Positions 35,985 through 47,248 of a stretch of DNA of 64,000 nucleotides are shown here, piece after piece. How positions within the stretch are numbered: position 1 is the first letter of the stretch; every line of letters starts with the position of its first letter. The notes under the pieces were generated by a model that did not search any database, was not told where the DNA came from, and was given only the letters and a program-made list of their open reading frames with translations. The DNA lies in the NCBI GenBank assembly GCA_035079385.1, contig JAVHKY010000029.1, forward strand, positions 13,268,001 to 13,332,000, written 5' to 3'. Source of the stretch: Aspidiotus rigidus (taxonomy: Eukaryota > Arthropoda > Insecta > Hemiptera > Diaspididae). A program made the position numbers and the translations under genes.

Positions 35985-36600
35985 CTCAAGAGAAGGGGAG
36001 AGGGGAGGCAAATGCGCGGACATTAAATTATTCTACAAAATATTTCAAATTAGGTCAAAGTTATTGATGAAAAGGTGCATAAAGTAAGTCAAGGTCATGC
36101 AAAGTTTAATCTCAAGAGAGGGGGAGAGGGTGGAAGACGCAAATGCGTTGGCATTAAATTATTCCAAGTTGACAAAGTATTTCAAATTAGGTCAAATATA
36201 TTATAGTGTAAAGGTGCATAAAGTAGGTCAAGGTCATGCAGAGTATAATCTTGAGAGAGGAGGAAGGATGGGAATGCGTAAACATCAAATTATTCCAAGT
36301 TAACAAAGTATTTCAAATTAGATCAAGGCTATCAGTACAAAAGGTACATAAAGTAGGTCAAGGTCATGCAGAGTCCAATCTCAAGAGGGGGGAAGTATAC
36401 AAATGCGTGGACGTCAAATTATTCCAAGTCAAAGAAGTATTTCAAATTAAGTCAAGGAAATGCAGAGTCTAATTTTGAGAGAGGAAGAAGGGGACAAATC
36501 CGTGGACATCAAATTATCATAAAGTCAACCAAGTATTTCAACTTGGGTCAAGGTTTTTCAGCGGAAAGGTTCATGAAGTAGGTCAAGGTCATTTATATCT
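35985..36600 (+). repeat. ~130-bp tandem repeat with AGGTCAAGGTCA sites
   Basis: About five diverged units, each with GTAGGTCAAGGTCATGCA, then TAATCTCAAGAGAGGGG-like purines, AAATGCGTGGACATCAAATT and ATTCCAAG, then AAGTATTTCAAATTAGGTCA. AGGTCAAGGTCA occurs at 36225-36236, 36355-36366 and 36580-36591, and TCAAGGTCA at 36089-36097. Spacing is about 94-137 bp. The chance open frames here follow the repeat and are not genes. Confidence 0.8.
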
Positions 36601-36899
36601 ATAAATTCAAGGTTGGTATCAATCAATTACCCCTCTTTACAATATTAGCTCTCAAGTTTCTCTTCATAATTACATAAATATAGTTTTCCAAAAATATAAA
36701 CCAAACATCCAAATTTGAAGTTTGCAGTAGTGGACAAGCAAACTCAAATCTTTTAATTAAAGAGAGGATAAAGGGTTCAGAAAAGAAGTGAGATCGATCA
36801 TAGTGTTAGATTCACTGGAACTCATTTTGAATAAGGTGAGATGTGAGTATAGTACTGGGTATTAAGAGCATTCCCAGTGTATGTTCCAACACCGGTCAA

Positions 36900-37225
36900 C
36901 TTTTAATAATTGTGTATTAATGGCTCACAACTTGGAGTTAATTTAATTTATAGGAATATAGAGACAAAGGATAGAAGCGACAAATAAGGTGACAAGAAAC
37001 CTAGCAGCCAATAAAAACCCAGTATAAATTGGTTGGAAAAAGAGTTAAATCACGACGCAACATCGTTGCGTCCCATAAGATACCATAGGAACTAATGCTT
37101 GAGGTCTTCCTTTTTAGAGGTAATACAACTGATGATCGGGTAGCACCCGGAAATACTTTCGTAATATAACTAATAAAGTAAAATACACACTTGAAATTCT
37201 TTTAATATTTAGTGCTCGAGGTTTG
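36900..37225 (+). mobile_element. Penelope-like element terminus (orphan)
   Basis: Shares with the 3' end of the 13.8-15.2 kb Penelope copy the order TGATCGGGTAGCACCC, then CTAATAAAGTA, then ACTTGAAATTCTTTTAATAT and AGTGCT. No RT is attached. Probably a solo terminal repeat. Confidence 0.55.
37129..37163 (+). ncRNA. Hammerhead-like motif in Penelope terminus
   Basis: CTGATGA (37129-37135), then a 5-bp stem CGGGT/ACCCG (37137-37141 with 37145-37149) closed by an AGC loop, then GAAA (37150-37153), then a small TAC/GTA stem. This is the order of a hammerhead ribozyme core (CUGANGA, stem II, GAAA, stem III). An extra T sits between the core and stem II, the expected U at position 16.1 is A, and I cannot draw a stem I. 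It is therefore a degenerate copy or a coincidence. Penelope-like elements are known to carry hammerheads in their terminal repeats. Confidence 0.3.
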
Positions 37226-39270
37226 ATCAGTGTGAAGCCACTTGTATTGGATGTTTTTTAGAGAAATAGTATACTCAAAAAATTTCAACTTCCTAGCCGA
37301 AAAGATGTTGGAGAAGTAGGGCTATAAAAAAATCTCTATTTCCCGGACGACCAGATATACTTTTTTTAAGGGAGTACTCTGGTCGGGCTTTAGATTACGA
37401 TGTCATCAAAAACCATGAAGAAATTCGAGCTTTGAATCATACGGAAGGAAGCCCTAAGCTTTATACAAAAAGAGAGACCATCCACGCCCAACTTTTGACA
37501 ATGACGTCATTAGAGGACTTTAAATTAATTTAATTATTTATTAGTACCTTTTATTTTAATACATTGAAATTATTAACTTTTATTCATTAAATTCAATTAA
37601 AAAAAAAAAATTATTACAGAAAAATAAAATTTAAGGTAATATATTTGATTCATTACATGAAAATATTCATTTATTTATAACTTTGATTTATTTGTAATTA
37701 AGACTTCATTATAATATATAATTTTAATTGTTTTTTAAATAAAAATATTAATTATTATTTATATTTCATTATTGATTATTAAAAGTTGCTTCTGAAATTT
37801 CGATAAATCTTTCAGTTTTATTATCTTATTTTGGAAAATTATTAGGAGGAATTTGATAAACAGAAGGAAAAGAACTTTAAAAAAATAGACCATTAGTGCT
37901 GTTGTTGGGGGTAAATTTCTCAACGTGCTGAAACATTTCGAGTTTTGTGCCGAGCTATGAATAGACAGCGGGTTCTGTACTACCACTATTAAGCTCAGCG
38001 CAGCAGCCCATGATTTTTCAAAATTAATTTTCTTTTTGTTGCAGATTTCTGGGTCCTAAAGGGATCAACTGTCAATTTAAATGTATAGCTGTCCAATATT
38101 GGCTAAATTTACTTATGAAGCCAAATTTGTACGAGGAAAGAGTCCATGGGCTTTTTGGATTGTATGTGTCATTTGTTACATTTTCTTCAACTTAATTTAC
38201 TTCTCCTATACTCGTTTAACGAATTTTTCCTTCATTTTCCCTGCACAGGAGTACACCGACCTTAGCTTTATACATTTTTGTGTATAGAATTTATGTTTTC
38301 GACGGAGGAGCTAACGAACTTTGGACGGGTTTCAAAAATTCGCAGAAAGATACTCGCGAAGACTTCCTCATTTGTGTACAATCAAAAGCAATTCGTTTCT
38401 AGGTCAGAGCAAATCCAATTTTGTTGATAACATCGTTCGAGAGGTTCAACCCGTATGTTACCTGGTTTAAGAAGAAGCAGGAGTATCGAACACATTATTT
38501 TTGGTGTAGGTACAGAAAACGTTCAATAGCATTTTACGACACTTCCAAGGTTATCGATAGTCGATATTATACTTATCGCGCACAGTTTGAAATATCATTT
38601 TCATTATTTTTTCCTTTCACCCCTTTCTAGTTTTCTGATTTTCTTTCCTTTCTCTCTCTTCTCGTCATCGACGATTTATGAAAGAATATCAAGTATATAC
38701 GAAAAAATCAACTTCGCGTTTCGTTTTTTCCTATTTGCCCTCGTACTAGAATTCTTTACAATGCGTTTTACTCGTCCAGCCCGACAAGGAAGGAAAATGA
38801 GAAAAAGAAAAAAGAAAACAGGAACAAAGATTGTATTTTTAATTACGTAATTTTATTGGAGACAAGAGGGGCTAAGAAGAGAACGACGACATAACTCGAG
38901 TTTTACGAGTATAGACCTATCGCGACTGAGTACGAAGAACGTAAGCTATGTTAATAAAAAATAAGCACCGGTAAGAGCAAATATTTTGATTTTCAATTAA
39001 TTTTAATTGAAGAACTTCAACAAATTTTCAATGGTCTTAGTACTTGAGTATTAGTTGAATTTTTAATTTTCATGAACAGCTGGAAATGTATCACGCGCGG
39101 CCGGAGAAAGTCGGTATTCAAGTGGCTTTGCTGAGAAAAATTATGTGCTTTATATTCATAGGCAGTATAAACTGCGATATCCTGCTGGAAAATTTTTAAT
39201 ATTCGCAAACAACGAACACGTCCTATTTTCGCACGATTTTAGGAGGCATATGGAATGAATGAAAGCGTCA
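37226..39270. other. Noncoding, very AT-rich in part
   Basis: 37520-37800 is extremely AT-rich. TGACGTCA occurs near 37503. The plus-strand open frames at 38081-38287 and 38587-38850 have no similarity or splice context that I can support. Confidence 0.45.
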
Positions 39271-39279
39271 GAAAAAAAA

Positions 39280-39480
39280 ATCTACAAGCATTTAATATCT
39301 ATGTGAATAACAAAAAACTGTATCACACGCGTACATACACTTGAATGTTATAACCGATCTTTTGAAGCACGAGCACCACAACGAACTTTCAAACTCGATC
39401 AAATATTTGGTCAACATTATGCGGCACGTTTTACGATTATCGTTTCCTGAGCTCTCTGACTTTTGTACATTCAAAGGTCA
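39280..39480. repeat. Diverged duplicate of 46480-46640
   Basis: CACACGCGTACATACACT, then ACGAGCAC, then AACTTTCAAACTCGATCAAA, then GTCAACAT and GGCACGTTTTACGA. The same ordered words with substitutions occur at 46480-46640. No coding potential is shared, so this is a duplicated noncoding segment. Confidence 0.55.
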
Positions 39481-39772
39481 TTAGCATGTGACTGAATGAT
39501 TACAATACTAGGCTGCATATTATACAAATGAAAGGAAGTGCGTCAATATCCCGCCAAGAAGAAGTTTGTTTGAGACCGTTTCGGAATGGTTACTCCGGAT
39601 GTAAACTATGAAGGTGATACAGGATGTAAGGTACGGAGGCTTACGAGGAGAAAAGATCAGAGATATTGTTGAACTTATTACCACTTCTGACCAAGGAGAA
39701 GATGAGGGTGGGTGAGGCGGACATAGGTGATTATGAATAAGATTGAATCCTCAAAGGTACGAGCCATTATAT

Positions 39773-39833
39773 AATTGAGGGTTGGATGGCACATAGTTTT
39801 GTTACGTGCCTATGTGCCATCCAACCCTCAATT
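39773..39833. repeat. Perfect 24-bp inverted repeat (hairpin)
   Basis: Arms 39773-39796 and 39810-39833 are exact reverse complements (core GGGTTGGATGGCACATAG) with a 13-nt spacer. The direct repeat AGGTGATTATGA lies outside at 39725 and 39834, about 108 bp apart. Confidence 0.85.
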
Positions 39834-41020
39834 AGGTGATTATGAGACAGTAGTTTGAGCTTAGATAGGATCGAGGGAGTGACTTTTCTGTGAGCTCGAA
39901 AAGGTGTACCCCGAATCGAGAATCGGACTTCAAGTCGTATGCTGGTGTGAGGGAGCGATTGTTAATTTCAAGGTAGAATGTTCGGGAGAATACTTTGTGA
40001 CGCAAAATTGAAACGACATGACTACGATGACCTCGTAGTCGAGAGAATGAAGAGAACGATGAGAATTTGGACCAGGCAGCACTAGAATCACACTTTTGAA
40101 AAAACTAATTTTACATCGATTCTACACAGAACACATTCTGAAGTCCTCTGTTTCCTTATTAAACAATGCTATCGACCTTGGAATTTTCCCGGTCCGAATG
40201 CGTTAAGTGATAGGAGTGTCATGAGCTCATGACATTGTATTGATGAGAAGGAGGAGAGGGAGTTGGATAGCACTAACCAAGACATACTAATCAAAGGTGG
40301 GGGGGGGGGGTTATGAAACAAGGAAAATGTACGATCTTTTGTATCTTTCTAATGGAATTTGGACCTACAACCTTTCGAGTTCGAGGATTAGGCTTGGATT
40401 AGGGAAGAAATACAAAATGCTATCAAATTTTTGGAAACCTCAGTGACAGAATGCTTTCGACGACCATCTCATACTATAGGTTTAAACGCCATAAGGATAC
40501 TCCTTTTCTTTTTTAGTACTTTTCAACTGGCTCTCCTGTCTGTCTTTCTGTCCTTATCATTCGTTGTTTTTGAATTAAATTGTTTGGAAATCGCTATCCT
40601 TTGGATTACTTGGAACGAAATTTTTCTAGGTCTCCCTCTTTTATATCTTCTTAAAGCCCACTGATGATCACATCCTGCTCGAGCTTCACGTGACCCCCTC
40701 ATCTTCGTAAATCCTTCGTCTATGGAAACTTATGCCGAAAATCGACATCATTCTGATGACATCACTTCCTAAGGTGAAATCCTTCTACAGCTCAGGTCAA
40801 AGTCATTGCTGATGAAGTCGAAACTTCCTCTCGTTTTGTGTTTGTGAGTACCTTCTCGTCTCTAAAACTATAAGCTCGTAATTTCATCATTCCCCTAACC
40901 TCTGAGAAGTGCAATGCTCGTTTTAGGTTTCCTGAGATACATACCATTAATAGGAACAATAACAGTCCTCTTCTCATGTAGAGCTTGAAACTATTTGTAG
41001 TTCCCGTTTCGTTGAATTCC
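39834..41020. other. Noncoding stretch, nothing recognised
   Basis: Contains a G run at about 40300-40310 and no supported gene. The open frame 40431-40664 is hydrophobic but in unstructured AT-rich sequence with no family signature. Confidence 0.45.
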
Positions 41021-42300
41021 ATTTTAACAGGGAACCTGCTTCATGGGGCGGGGTCGGAAAAATATCCGCCGTCTGGCAAAGATTGCTCGAAAATTTTCCA
41101 AGTCCCCCTCCTATGGTCGTTGTATATAGCCTGAAACATACCCCCTTCAATGACCCAACTATGCAACGCTTCAAACACCATAAGACTCAGAACGTCCTTC
41201 AAAGGTATTCTAATTCTCTCTCCTATCATATATAGCTTGGATGTCGGAATTTTTCCTAGGCCCTCTCCTATCATATTATTTTGTACGTTAGGTCTAATAT
41301 AATGAAAGTAACAAAAGTTGAAATTTTTCCGGAAGTAGGTCAAGGTCATCGATGACATCATCAAGCGTGACAAAAAATCGCGACAGTTTTTCGTGATGAT
41401 TTTTTCAGGAGTAGTTCCAGTAAGAAACCCGTCCAAATATCATCAAAAAGACGTGACGGTTTTTTTCAAAGAGTCCTTTTGTTCTAATCTCATAAGCATA
41501 TACGTAAAATGCTAAAAACTGTTTCTAGTCCTATTTTTCAAATTTATCGCTCAAAAGTCTAAATTTTTTCAAGTCCTAATCTTCGTACAAATACATCTGA
41601 GGTAGGTATGGAGACAGTCGCTGTTCTGCATTCTTACAGACTTTCGACTCTTTTTCAATATTCTCTCTGCAATCGAGATGACTTCGTATAACTGTAAACA
41701 GGCGCGTACACAGAAATCTCCTTTGGGAGGGGGGGGGGATGTTATTCCTCCCCTAAAAAAAACAAACCAAAATGCGCTAAAAAAAGTCACTGGTTCTTTA
41801 AGGAAGTTAAATGAGGAGTGGTAGGGAATCTGTTTTGTGGGGCACGTAAGATCTGAAGAATGTAGATTGTGACGTCACAAAGCTGATCTACAACGCCATC
41901 CAATTATGATACCTCAGGCCCGGACTTTGGAGCTATATATAATAGGAGGGTACTTTTAAAAAAAAGGTCCATAATATAATGAGATTGTAACGTCACAAGA
42001 CTGAAGTATGACGTCATTAAACTGGGACATCACAGGCCCCGCTAGCCAAGCTATATATAATTGGAGGGGGACTTGAAAAATTTTCGAGCTCCGAGCTTTG
42101 CCGGCCGGCCGGACGGCGAATGTTTTTTCTGACCCCCGCCCCGATAAAACAGGTCCCCAGTTAAAAAACGACGGCTTCCTTAACGAAGTTAAACGAGGAA
42201 CGCAGGGAACCCGTTTTATAAGTCGAATGGGATTTGCTATTGAAAATTCAAGGAAGCCTAGACCTAGATAAAGATAGTATAAAGAAGGCCTAGACCTACT
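41021..42300. repeat. Palindrome-bounded repeat modules
   Basis: AACAGGGAACCTGCT at about 41028, a reversed copy of the 116-bp satellite half-units at 41110-41195, 45-bp-type units at 41215-41275, AGGTCAAGGTCA at 41337-41348, TGACGTCA at 41870-41877 and 42009-42016, GGCCGGCCGG near 42103, AACAGGTCCCCAGTT near 42146, and TTCCTTAACGAAGTTAAACG near 42175. Confidence 0.65.
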
Positions 42301-42319
42301 ATAAGCCTATCATAATATA

Positions 42320-43445
42320 GTTTGGGAATCTAAATTTTTCTCGCTCGAGAGACGAAATTTTTCTAAGTCCCTCTCCTATCATGGCTCGAGAGTCGAAATT
42401 TTTCCAAGTCCCCCTTCTGTCATATATAGCTCAAGAGTCGAAATTTTTTCAAGTTCCTCTCCTATCATATATGGCTCGAGGGTCGAAATTTTTCTAAGTC
42501 CCCCTTCTATCATATATAGCTCGAGAGTCGAAATTTTTCTAAGTCCCTCTCCTATCATATATGGCTCGAGGGTCGAAATTTTTCCAAGTTTTTCGCTGGA
42601 CGGCGCACGGCGGACGCCAGATTTCTCAAATAGCCCCCCATAAAACAGGTTCCCTGTTAAAAACGACGGGTTCCTTAACGAAGTTGAACGAGGAATGCGG
42701 GGAACCTGTTTTATGACTTTATGAGTCTTATGGGATTCGGTATTAAAAAATCAAGGAAGCCTAGACCTCGATAAAGCTAGTATAAAGAAGGCCTAGACCT
42801 AGTATGAACCTATAGTATAATATAGTTTGAGAGTCTACATTTTTCTCGAATTTCGAGCTATATATGACAGCTAGGGAGTTGAAATTTTTCCAAGTCCCCC
42901 TCGTATAGCTTGAGAGTCGAAATTATTCCAAGTCCCACTCCTATGAGAGTCGAATTTTTCCAAGTCCCTCTCCTATCATATATGGCTCGAGAGTCGAAAT
43001 GATTTCTAAGTCCCCCTCCTATCATATATAGCTCGATAGTCGAAATTTTTTCAAGTCCCTCTCCTATCATGATTATATAGCTCGAGAGTCCAAATTTCTT
43101 TAAGTCCCTCTCCTATCTTAATTATATAGCTCGAGAGTCGAAATTTTTCCATGTCCCACTCCTATGAGAGTCGAATTTTTCCAAGTCCCTCTCCTATCAT
43201 ATATAGCTCGATAGTCGAAATTTTTTCAAGTCCCTCTCCTATCATAATTATATAGCTCGAGAGTCCAAATTTCTTTAAGTCCCTCTCCTATCTTAATTAT
43301 ATAGCTCGAGAGTCGAAATTTTTCCAAGTCCCACTCCTATGAGAGTCGAATTTTTCCAAGTCCCTCTCCTATCATATATGGCTCGAGAGTCGAAATGATT
43401 TCTAAGTCCCCCTCCTATCATACATAGCTCGATAGTCGAATTTTA
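42320..43445 (-). repeat. 45-bp minisatellite, left (reverse) arm
   Basis: Repeats of GAGAGTCGAAATTTTTCCAA followed by GTCCCTCTCCTATCATATAT and AGCTC. Interrupted near 42590-42860 by the AACAGG-palindrome/TTAACGAAGTT module. Unit size is close to 45 bp with local deletions (for example the short CACTCCTATGAGAGTCGAAT units). Confidence 0.8.
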
Positions 43446-43474
43446 ACAGGGAACCTGTTAACAGGGAACCTGTT
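43445..43474. repeat. Double AACAGG-GAA-CCTGTT palindrome at array centre
   Basis: AACAGGGAACCTGTT occurs twice back to back (43445-43459 and 43460-43474) exactly where the 45-bp array switches orientation. It is followed by a GC-rich GTCCGCCGTGCGCC repeat at 43500-43535. Confidence 0.9.
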
Positions 43475-43539
43475 TTATGGGGGGCTATTTGAGAAATCTG
43501 GCGTCCGCCGTGCGCCGTCCGCCGTGCGCCGTCCAGCGA

Positions 43540-44260
43540 AAAACTTAGAAAAATTTCGACCCTCGAGCCATATATGATAGGAGAGGGACTTAGAAAAATT
43601 TCGACTCTCAAGCTATATATGATAGGAGGGGGACTTAGAAAAAATTTCGACTCTCGAGCTATAGATGATAGGAGGGGAACTTAGAAAAATTTCGACTCTC
43701 GAGCCATATATGATAGGAGAGGGACTTGGAAAAATTTCGACTCTCGAGCCATATATGATAGGAGAGGGACTTAGAAAAATTTCGACTCTCGAGCTATATA
43801 TGATAGGAGGGGAATTTAGACAAATTTCGACTCTCGAGCTATATATGATAGGAGGGGAATTTAGACAAATTTCGACTCTCGAGCTATATATGATAGAAGG
43901 GGGACTTAGAAAAATTTCGACTCTCGAGCCATATATGATAGGAGAGGGACTTCGAAAAATTTCGACTCTCGAGCTATATATGATAGGAGGGGAATTTAGA
44001 CAAATTTCGACTCTCGAGCTATATATGATAGAAGGGGGACTTAGAAAAATTTCGACTCTCGAGCTATATATGATAGGAGGGGAATTTAGACAAATTTCGA
44101 CTCTCGAGCTATATATGATAGAAGGGGGACTTAGAAAAATTTCGACTCTCGAGCCATATATGATAGGAGAGGGACTTAGAAAAATTTCGACTCTCGAGCT
44201 ATATATGATAGAAGGGGGACTTGGAAAAATTTCGACTGTCGACCTATATATGATCTAGGC
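43540..44260 (+). repeat. 45-bp minisatellite, right (forward) arm
   Basis: About 15 units of ATATATGATAGGAGAGGGAC plus TTAGAAAAATTTCGACTCTC plus GAGCT. Because 45 is a multiple of three, one plus-strand frame stays open for 197 codons (43665-44258) with a 15-residue repeat (MIGGEFRQISTLELY type). I read this as an artefact of the repeat period, not a gene. Array end at 44250-44340 mirrors 42150-42290 (TCAAGGAAGCCTAGACC and AACAGGTTCCCTG words in inverse order). Confidence 0.9.
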
Positions 44261-45055
44261 TTCCTTGAATTTTCAATACCAAATCTCATTCGAATCATAA
44301 AACAGGTTCCCTGCGTTCCTCGTTTAACTTCGTTAAGGAAGCCGTAATTTTTTTTAAGTCCCTCTCCTATCATATATAGCTCTAGAGTCTAAAACTTTTC
44401 AAGTCCCCCTCCTATCATAATTATATAGCTCGAGAGTCGAAATTTTTCCTAGTTTTTTGCTGAACGGCGGATGGCGCACGGCAAATTTCTCAAAAAGCCC
44501 CCCATAAAACAGGTTCGCTGTTAAAGCTCAATGGCTCTTTAACAGAGTTAAACGAGGGGTGGCAGGGAACCGGTTTCATGGGGCACATGGGATTTGAAGA
44601 AAGTAGATTGTGACGTCACAGGTCCCGCCCCCAAGCTATATATGATATGACTGGGACTTCGACAAAATTTCGACCCCCGAAATTTACATGATAGGAGGGG
44701 CAATTGAGAAATTTCAACAGGGAACCTGTTTTATCGAGCGGTTTTTTTCGGAAAAAACGTCCGCCATCCGGCCGGCCGGCAAAACTCGGATATCGAAAAT
44801 TTTCCAAGTCCCCTCCTATCATATAAATCTTGGCTAGTAGGACCTGTGACATCACAGTTCGATGACGTCATAGGTCAGCCTTGTGACGGCACAATCTGAT
44901 GACGTCATAGATCAGTTTTTTTTTCCAAGTCCCCCTTCTTTTACATATAGCTTGGGGGCTGGGCCTGTGACATCACAATTTGATGACGTCATAGGAGAAC
45001 GGCGAACGTTTTTTTCGGACTACCCCCCCCCCGACGAAACAGGTTTCCTGTTAAA
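44261..45055. repeat. Further palindrome modules with TGACGTCA clusters
   Basis: TGACGTCA at 44611-44618, 44863-44870, 44900-44907 and 44984-44991, set in GACCTGTGACATCACA-type repeats. AACAGG/CCTGTT palindromes at about 44508, 44565, 44719 and 45037. GC-rich GTCCGCCATCCGGCCGGCC near 44758. Confidence 0.75.
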
Positions 45056-46479
45056 ATATGTAATTATTCACTAATGGCCATAATTTGTACAAAATGTTTT
45101 TAAATAAAATGAAAGTCAATTTTTTCGTGCAAGAAATAAATAAAAATATTAACATTTTTTTAGCTAAGGTGGAGGCTTCAGCCTCCCTAGACCGTCTCTT
45201 CGGTGCACGCCTGTCTCTTAAGTCAACATTCCTCGCTCCCCACTTCTCCATTGAGTATGAAAATTTGTCTAATCCACAGGATATAAAAGCTTTCTTAGTC
45301 TGACGTGAAAATTCATGGGGATGTCACACTCAAAAATCAAACCAACTACTATAAGTAATTTCCCCCCCCCCTCTCTTTCTGAAAGTATTTGGTACGCTAC
45401 AAGTTGACTTGAAGAGATCTGCGGCGGAAGATTTGACAAAAAAAAAATATGGGGAAAATGCTTTGATCTCTGACAGCCTTGCAAATGAGAGGCTGGCTCA
45501 CCCCTCAGTCACAAGATCTACTTCAGAAAAGCACCGTCAGCACTTTCTTTAATACTCGGTAGCAAAATCAACCTCTCAAAACTCCTGTCCCATTGAATAA
45601 CAGAAATTATTTTTCTGTATCAGGTAGCCTTGGTAAAATTTTCAACAATCATGAGAGGAACTTGGTGTTGCGAATTCACATGGAGAAAGTTCCGACGCTT
45701 AGGATACGCAACAAGACACTAATGCGAGGGTGGATTCAGCTAAGAAGCTACATTGCGAGTTCGAAATAAATGTCTTCGGGTGAAGATCGTCAGTGCTCAA
45801 TAAGTTAATGCGTAATCTTTCGAGACCTTAAAATTTAAACCCATCAGCAAAATAGATTGTTGACGAGTGTATCACCAATATAAAAAGAGATAATTTCACA
45901 TGTTGAAACACTCCCATAGATCGATGATGTAGAACGTATATTGATTTGAACTTAATAAAATCTAGTGACCCAATTGGAATAGATGTTCGTAAGGATTCGA
46001 ATAAAATAATTTTCAAACGAACGTGTTTTTTTTTTTTTCTCGAGGACCAGCTACAACCAAATGGATCGGAACAGTATGGACGAATTTTTAGCAGTAAAAA
46101 TTGCGACACAAGAAAATAAAATAGAAGAACTGTCCTCAATGATTTTCATTCGCAAATAGAGAGAAAAAATTCTTATTTATCCATACTCAGACCTACGCTC
46201 GTTGAAGAGGGGACAAAAAGAGTTGGGGACGATCATGAAACCTATCGTACCCAAAAAAGAACGAAACAGATGGCTCTGTTGATTTTGCGTACGTATGCAA
46301 GAAAAAAAGAACATATAGCCTCGTGCTCGAAAGTTTTTATCAATTTTATGAACTACGAACGCAATATTCTCGAAACATTTCAAATGACATTAAGTATACG
46401 CAAGTTATACGTGGATGAAGAAAAGCGCCCAAAATTTTAATGTAAAGGCATTTTTATCTACGAGAAGAAAATACGTTGC
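45056..46479. other. Noncoding stretch, nothing recognised
   Basis: No exon, RNA or mobile element that I can support. AT-rich, with short homopolymers (T run near 46027). Confidence 0.5.
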
Positions 46480-46640
46480 CAAAATACACGCGTACATATA
46501 CTCACATACGCCGTGAACTTTTGAAAATCATGGTCCACCCGGTCTCCACGAGCACGAGTCGCTTAATAAACTTTCGAACTTGAGCAAATCTTTCGTCAGC
46601 ATATCGCGGACACGTTTTACGACCGTTTACATCACGACGA
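46480..46640. repeat. Diverged duplicate of 39280-39480
   Basis: ACACGCGTACATATACT, then ACGAGCACGAG, then AACTTTCGAACTTGAGCAAA, then GTCAGCAT and GGACACGTTTTACGA: same order as the copy 7.2 kb upstream. Confidence 0.55.
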
Positions 46641-46789
46641 GGATGAGAAATAATAAAACAAAACACGAGCAGCGTGCAATTTTTTAATATAATTCTTCTC
46701 CCCGCGCAGAGTGTCGTTTGTTATCCTGTTCCGAATCTCTTTCTTTTTTTTCCCTACCCGGTACGGAAAACCAGGTAGATACTTTTTTT

Positions 46790-46893
<104 letters not shown>

Positions 46894-47248
46894 TAGCGCC
46901 CGTTACGCGATAATCGTCGTATTTTCACCCTGGTTTTCTTCACGATACACTCGAGTTTTTTTTTCTCCTCTCACGGGGGGAGTACGTAGGAAATGCAACG
47001 GATGTTAATTTATGACTGCGGACGCTCTCTTTCGCAATCGCGAAATACGCGCCCCTCAAAATTTTTGTTGACATAAATTGTGCACATAATCGTATACCGC
47101 TTTATTGCGAACGTGCATACACTGTCGTATTTACACATTCGGCTGGATGTGGATAGCGTGCACGAAGGGGGGAGGAGGATAAGATGGCAGCAGAAGATGT
47201 TGTGCTTTTTGGGCGTGCCTGTTTGTTCCTGATGATTTCACTACAAGG

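Noticed and set aside
36097..36581. Three overlapping ~70-codon frames
   Set aside because: They follow the ~130-bp tandem repeat and change frame between units.
40431..40664. Hydrophobic 77-codon frame, possible small membrane protein
   Set aside because: Hydrophobicity is expected from T-rich sequence; no neighbouring gene structure supports it.
43665..44258. 197-codon open frame with a 15-residue repeat
   Set aside because: It exists because the 45-bp minisatellite unit is a multiple of three and lacks stops in one frame. Homologous units in the left arm are disrupted, and there is no start context or other coding signal.
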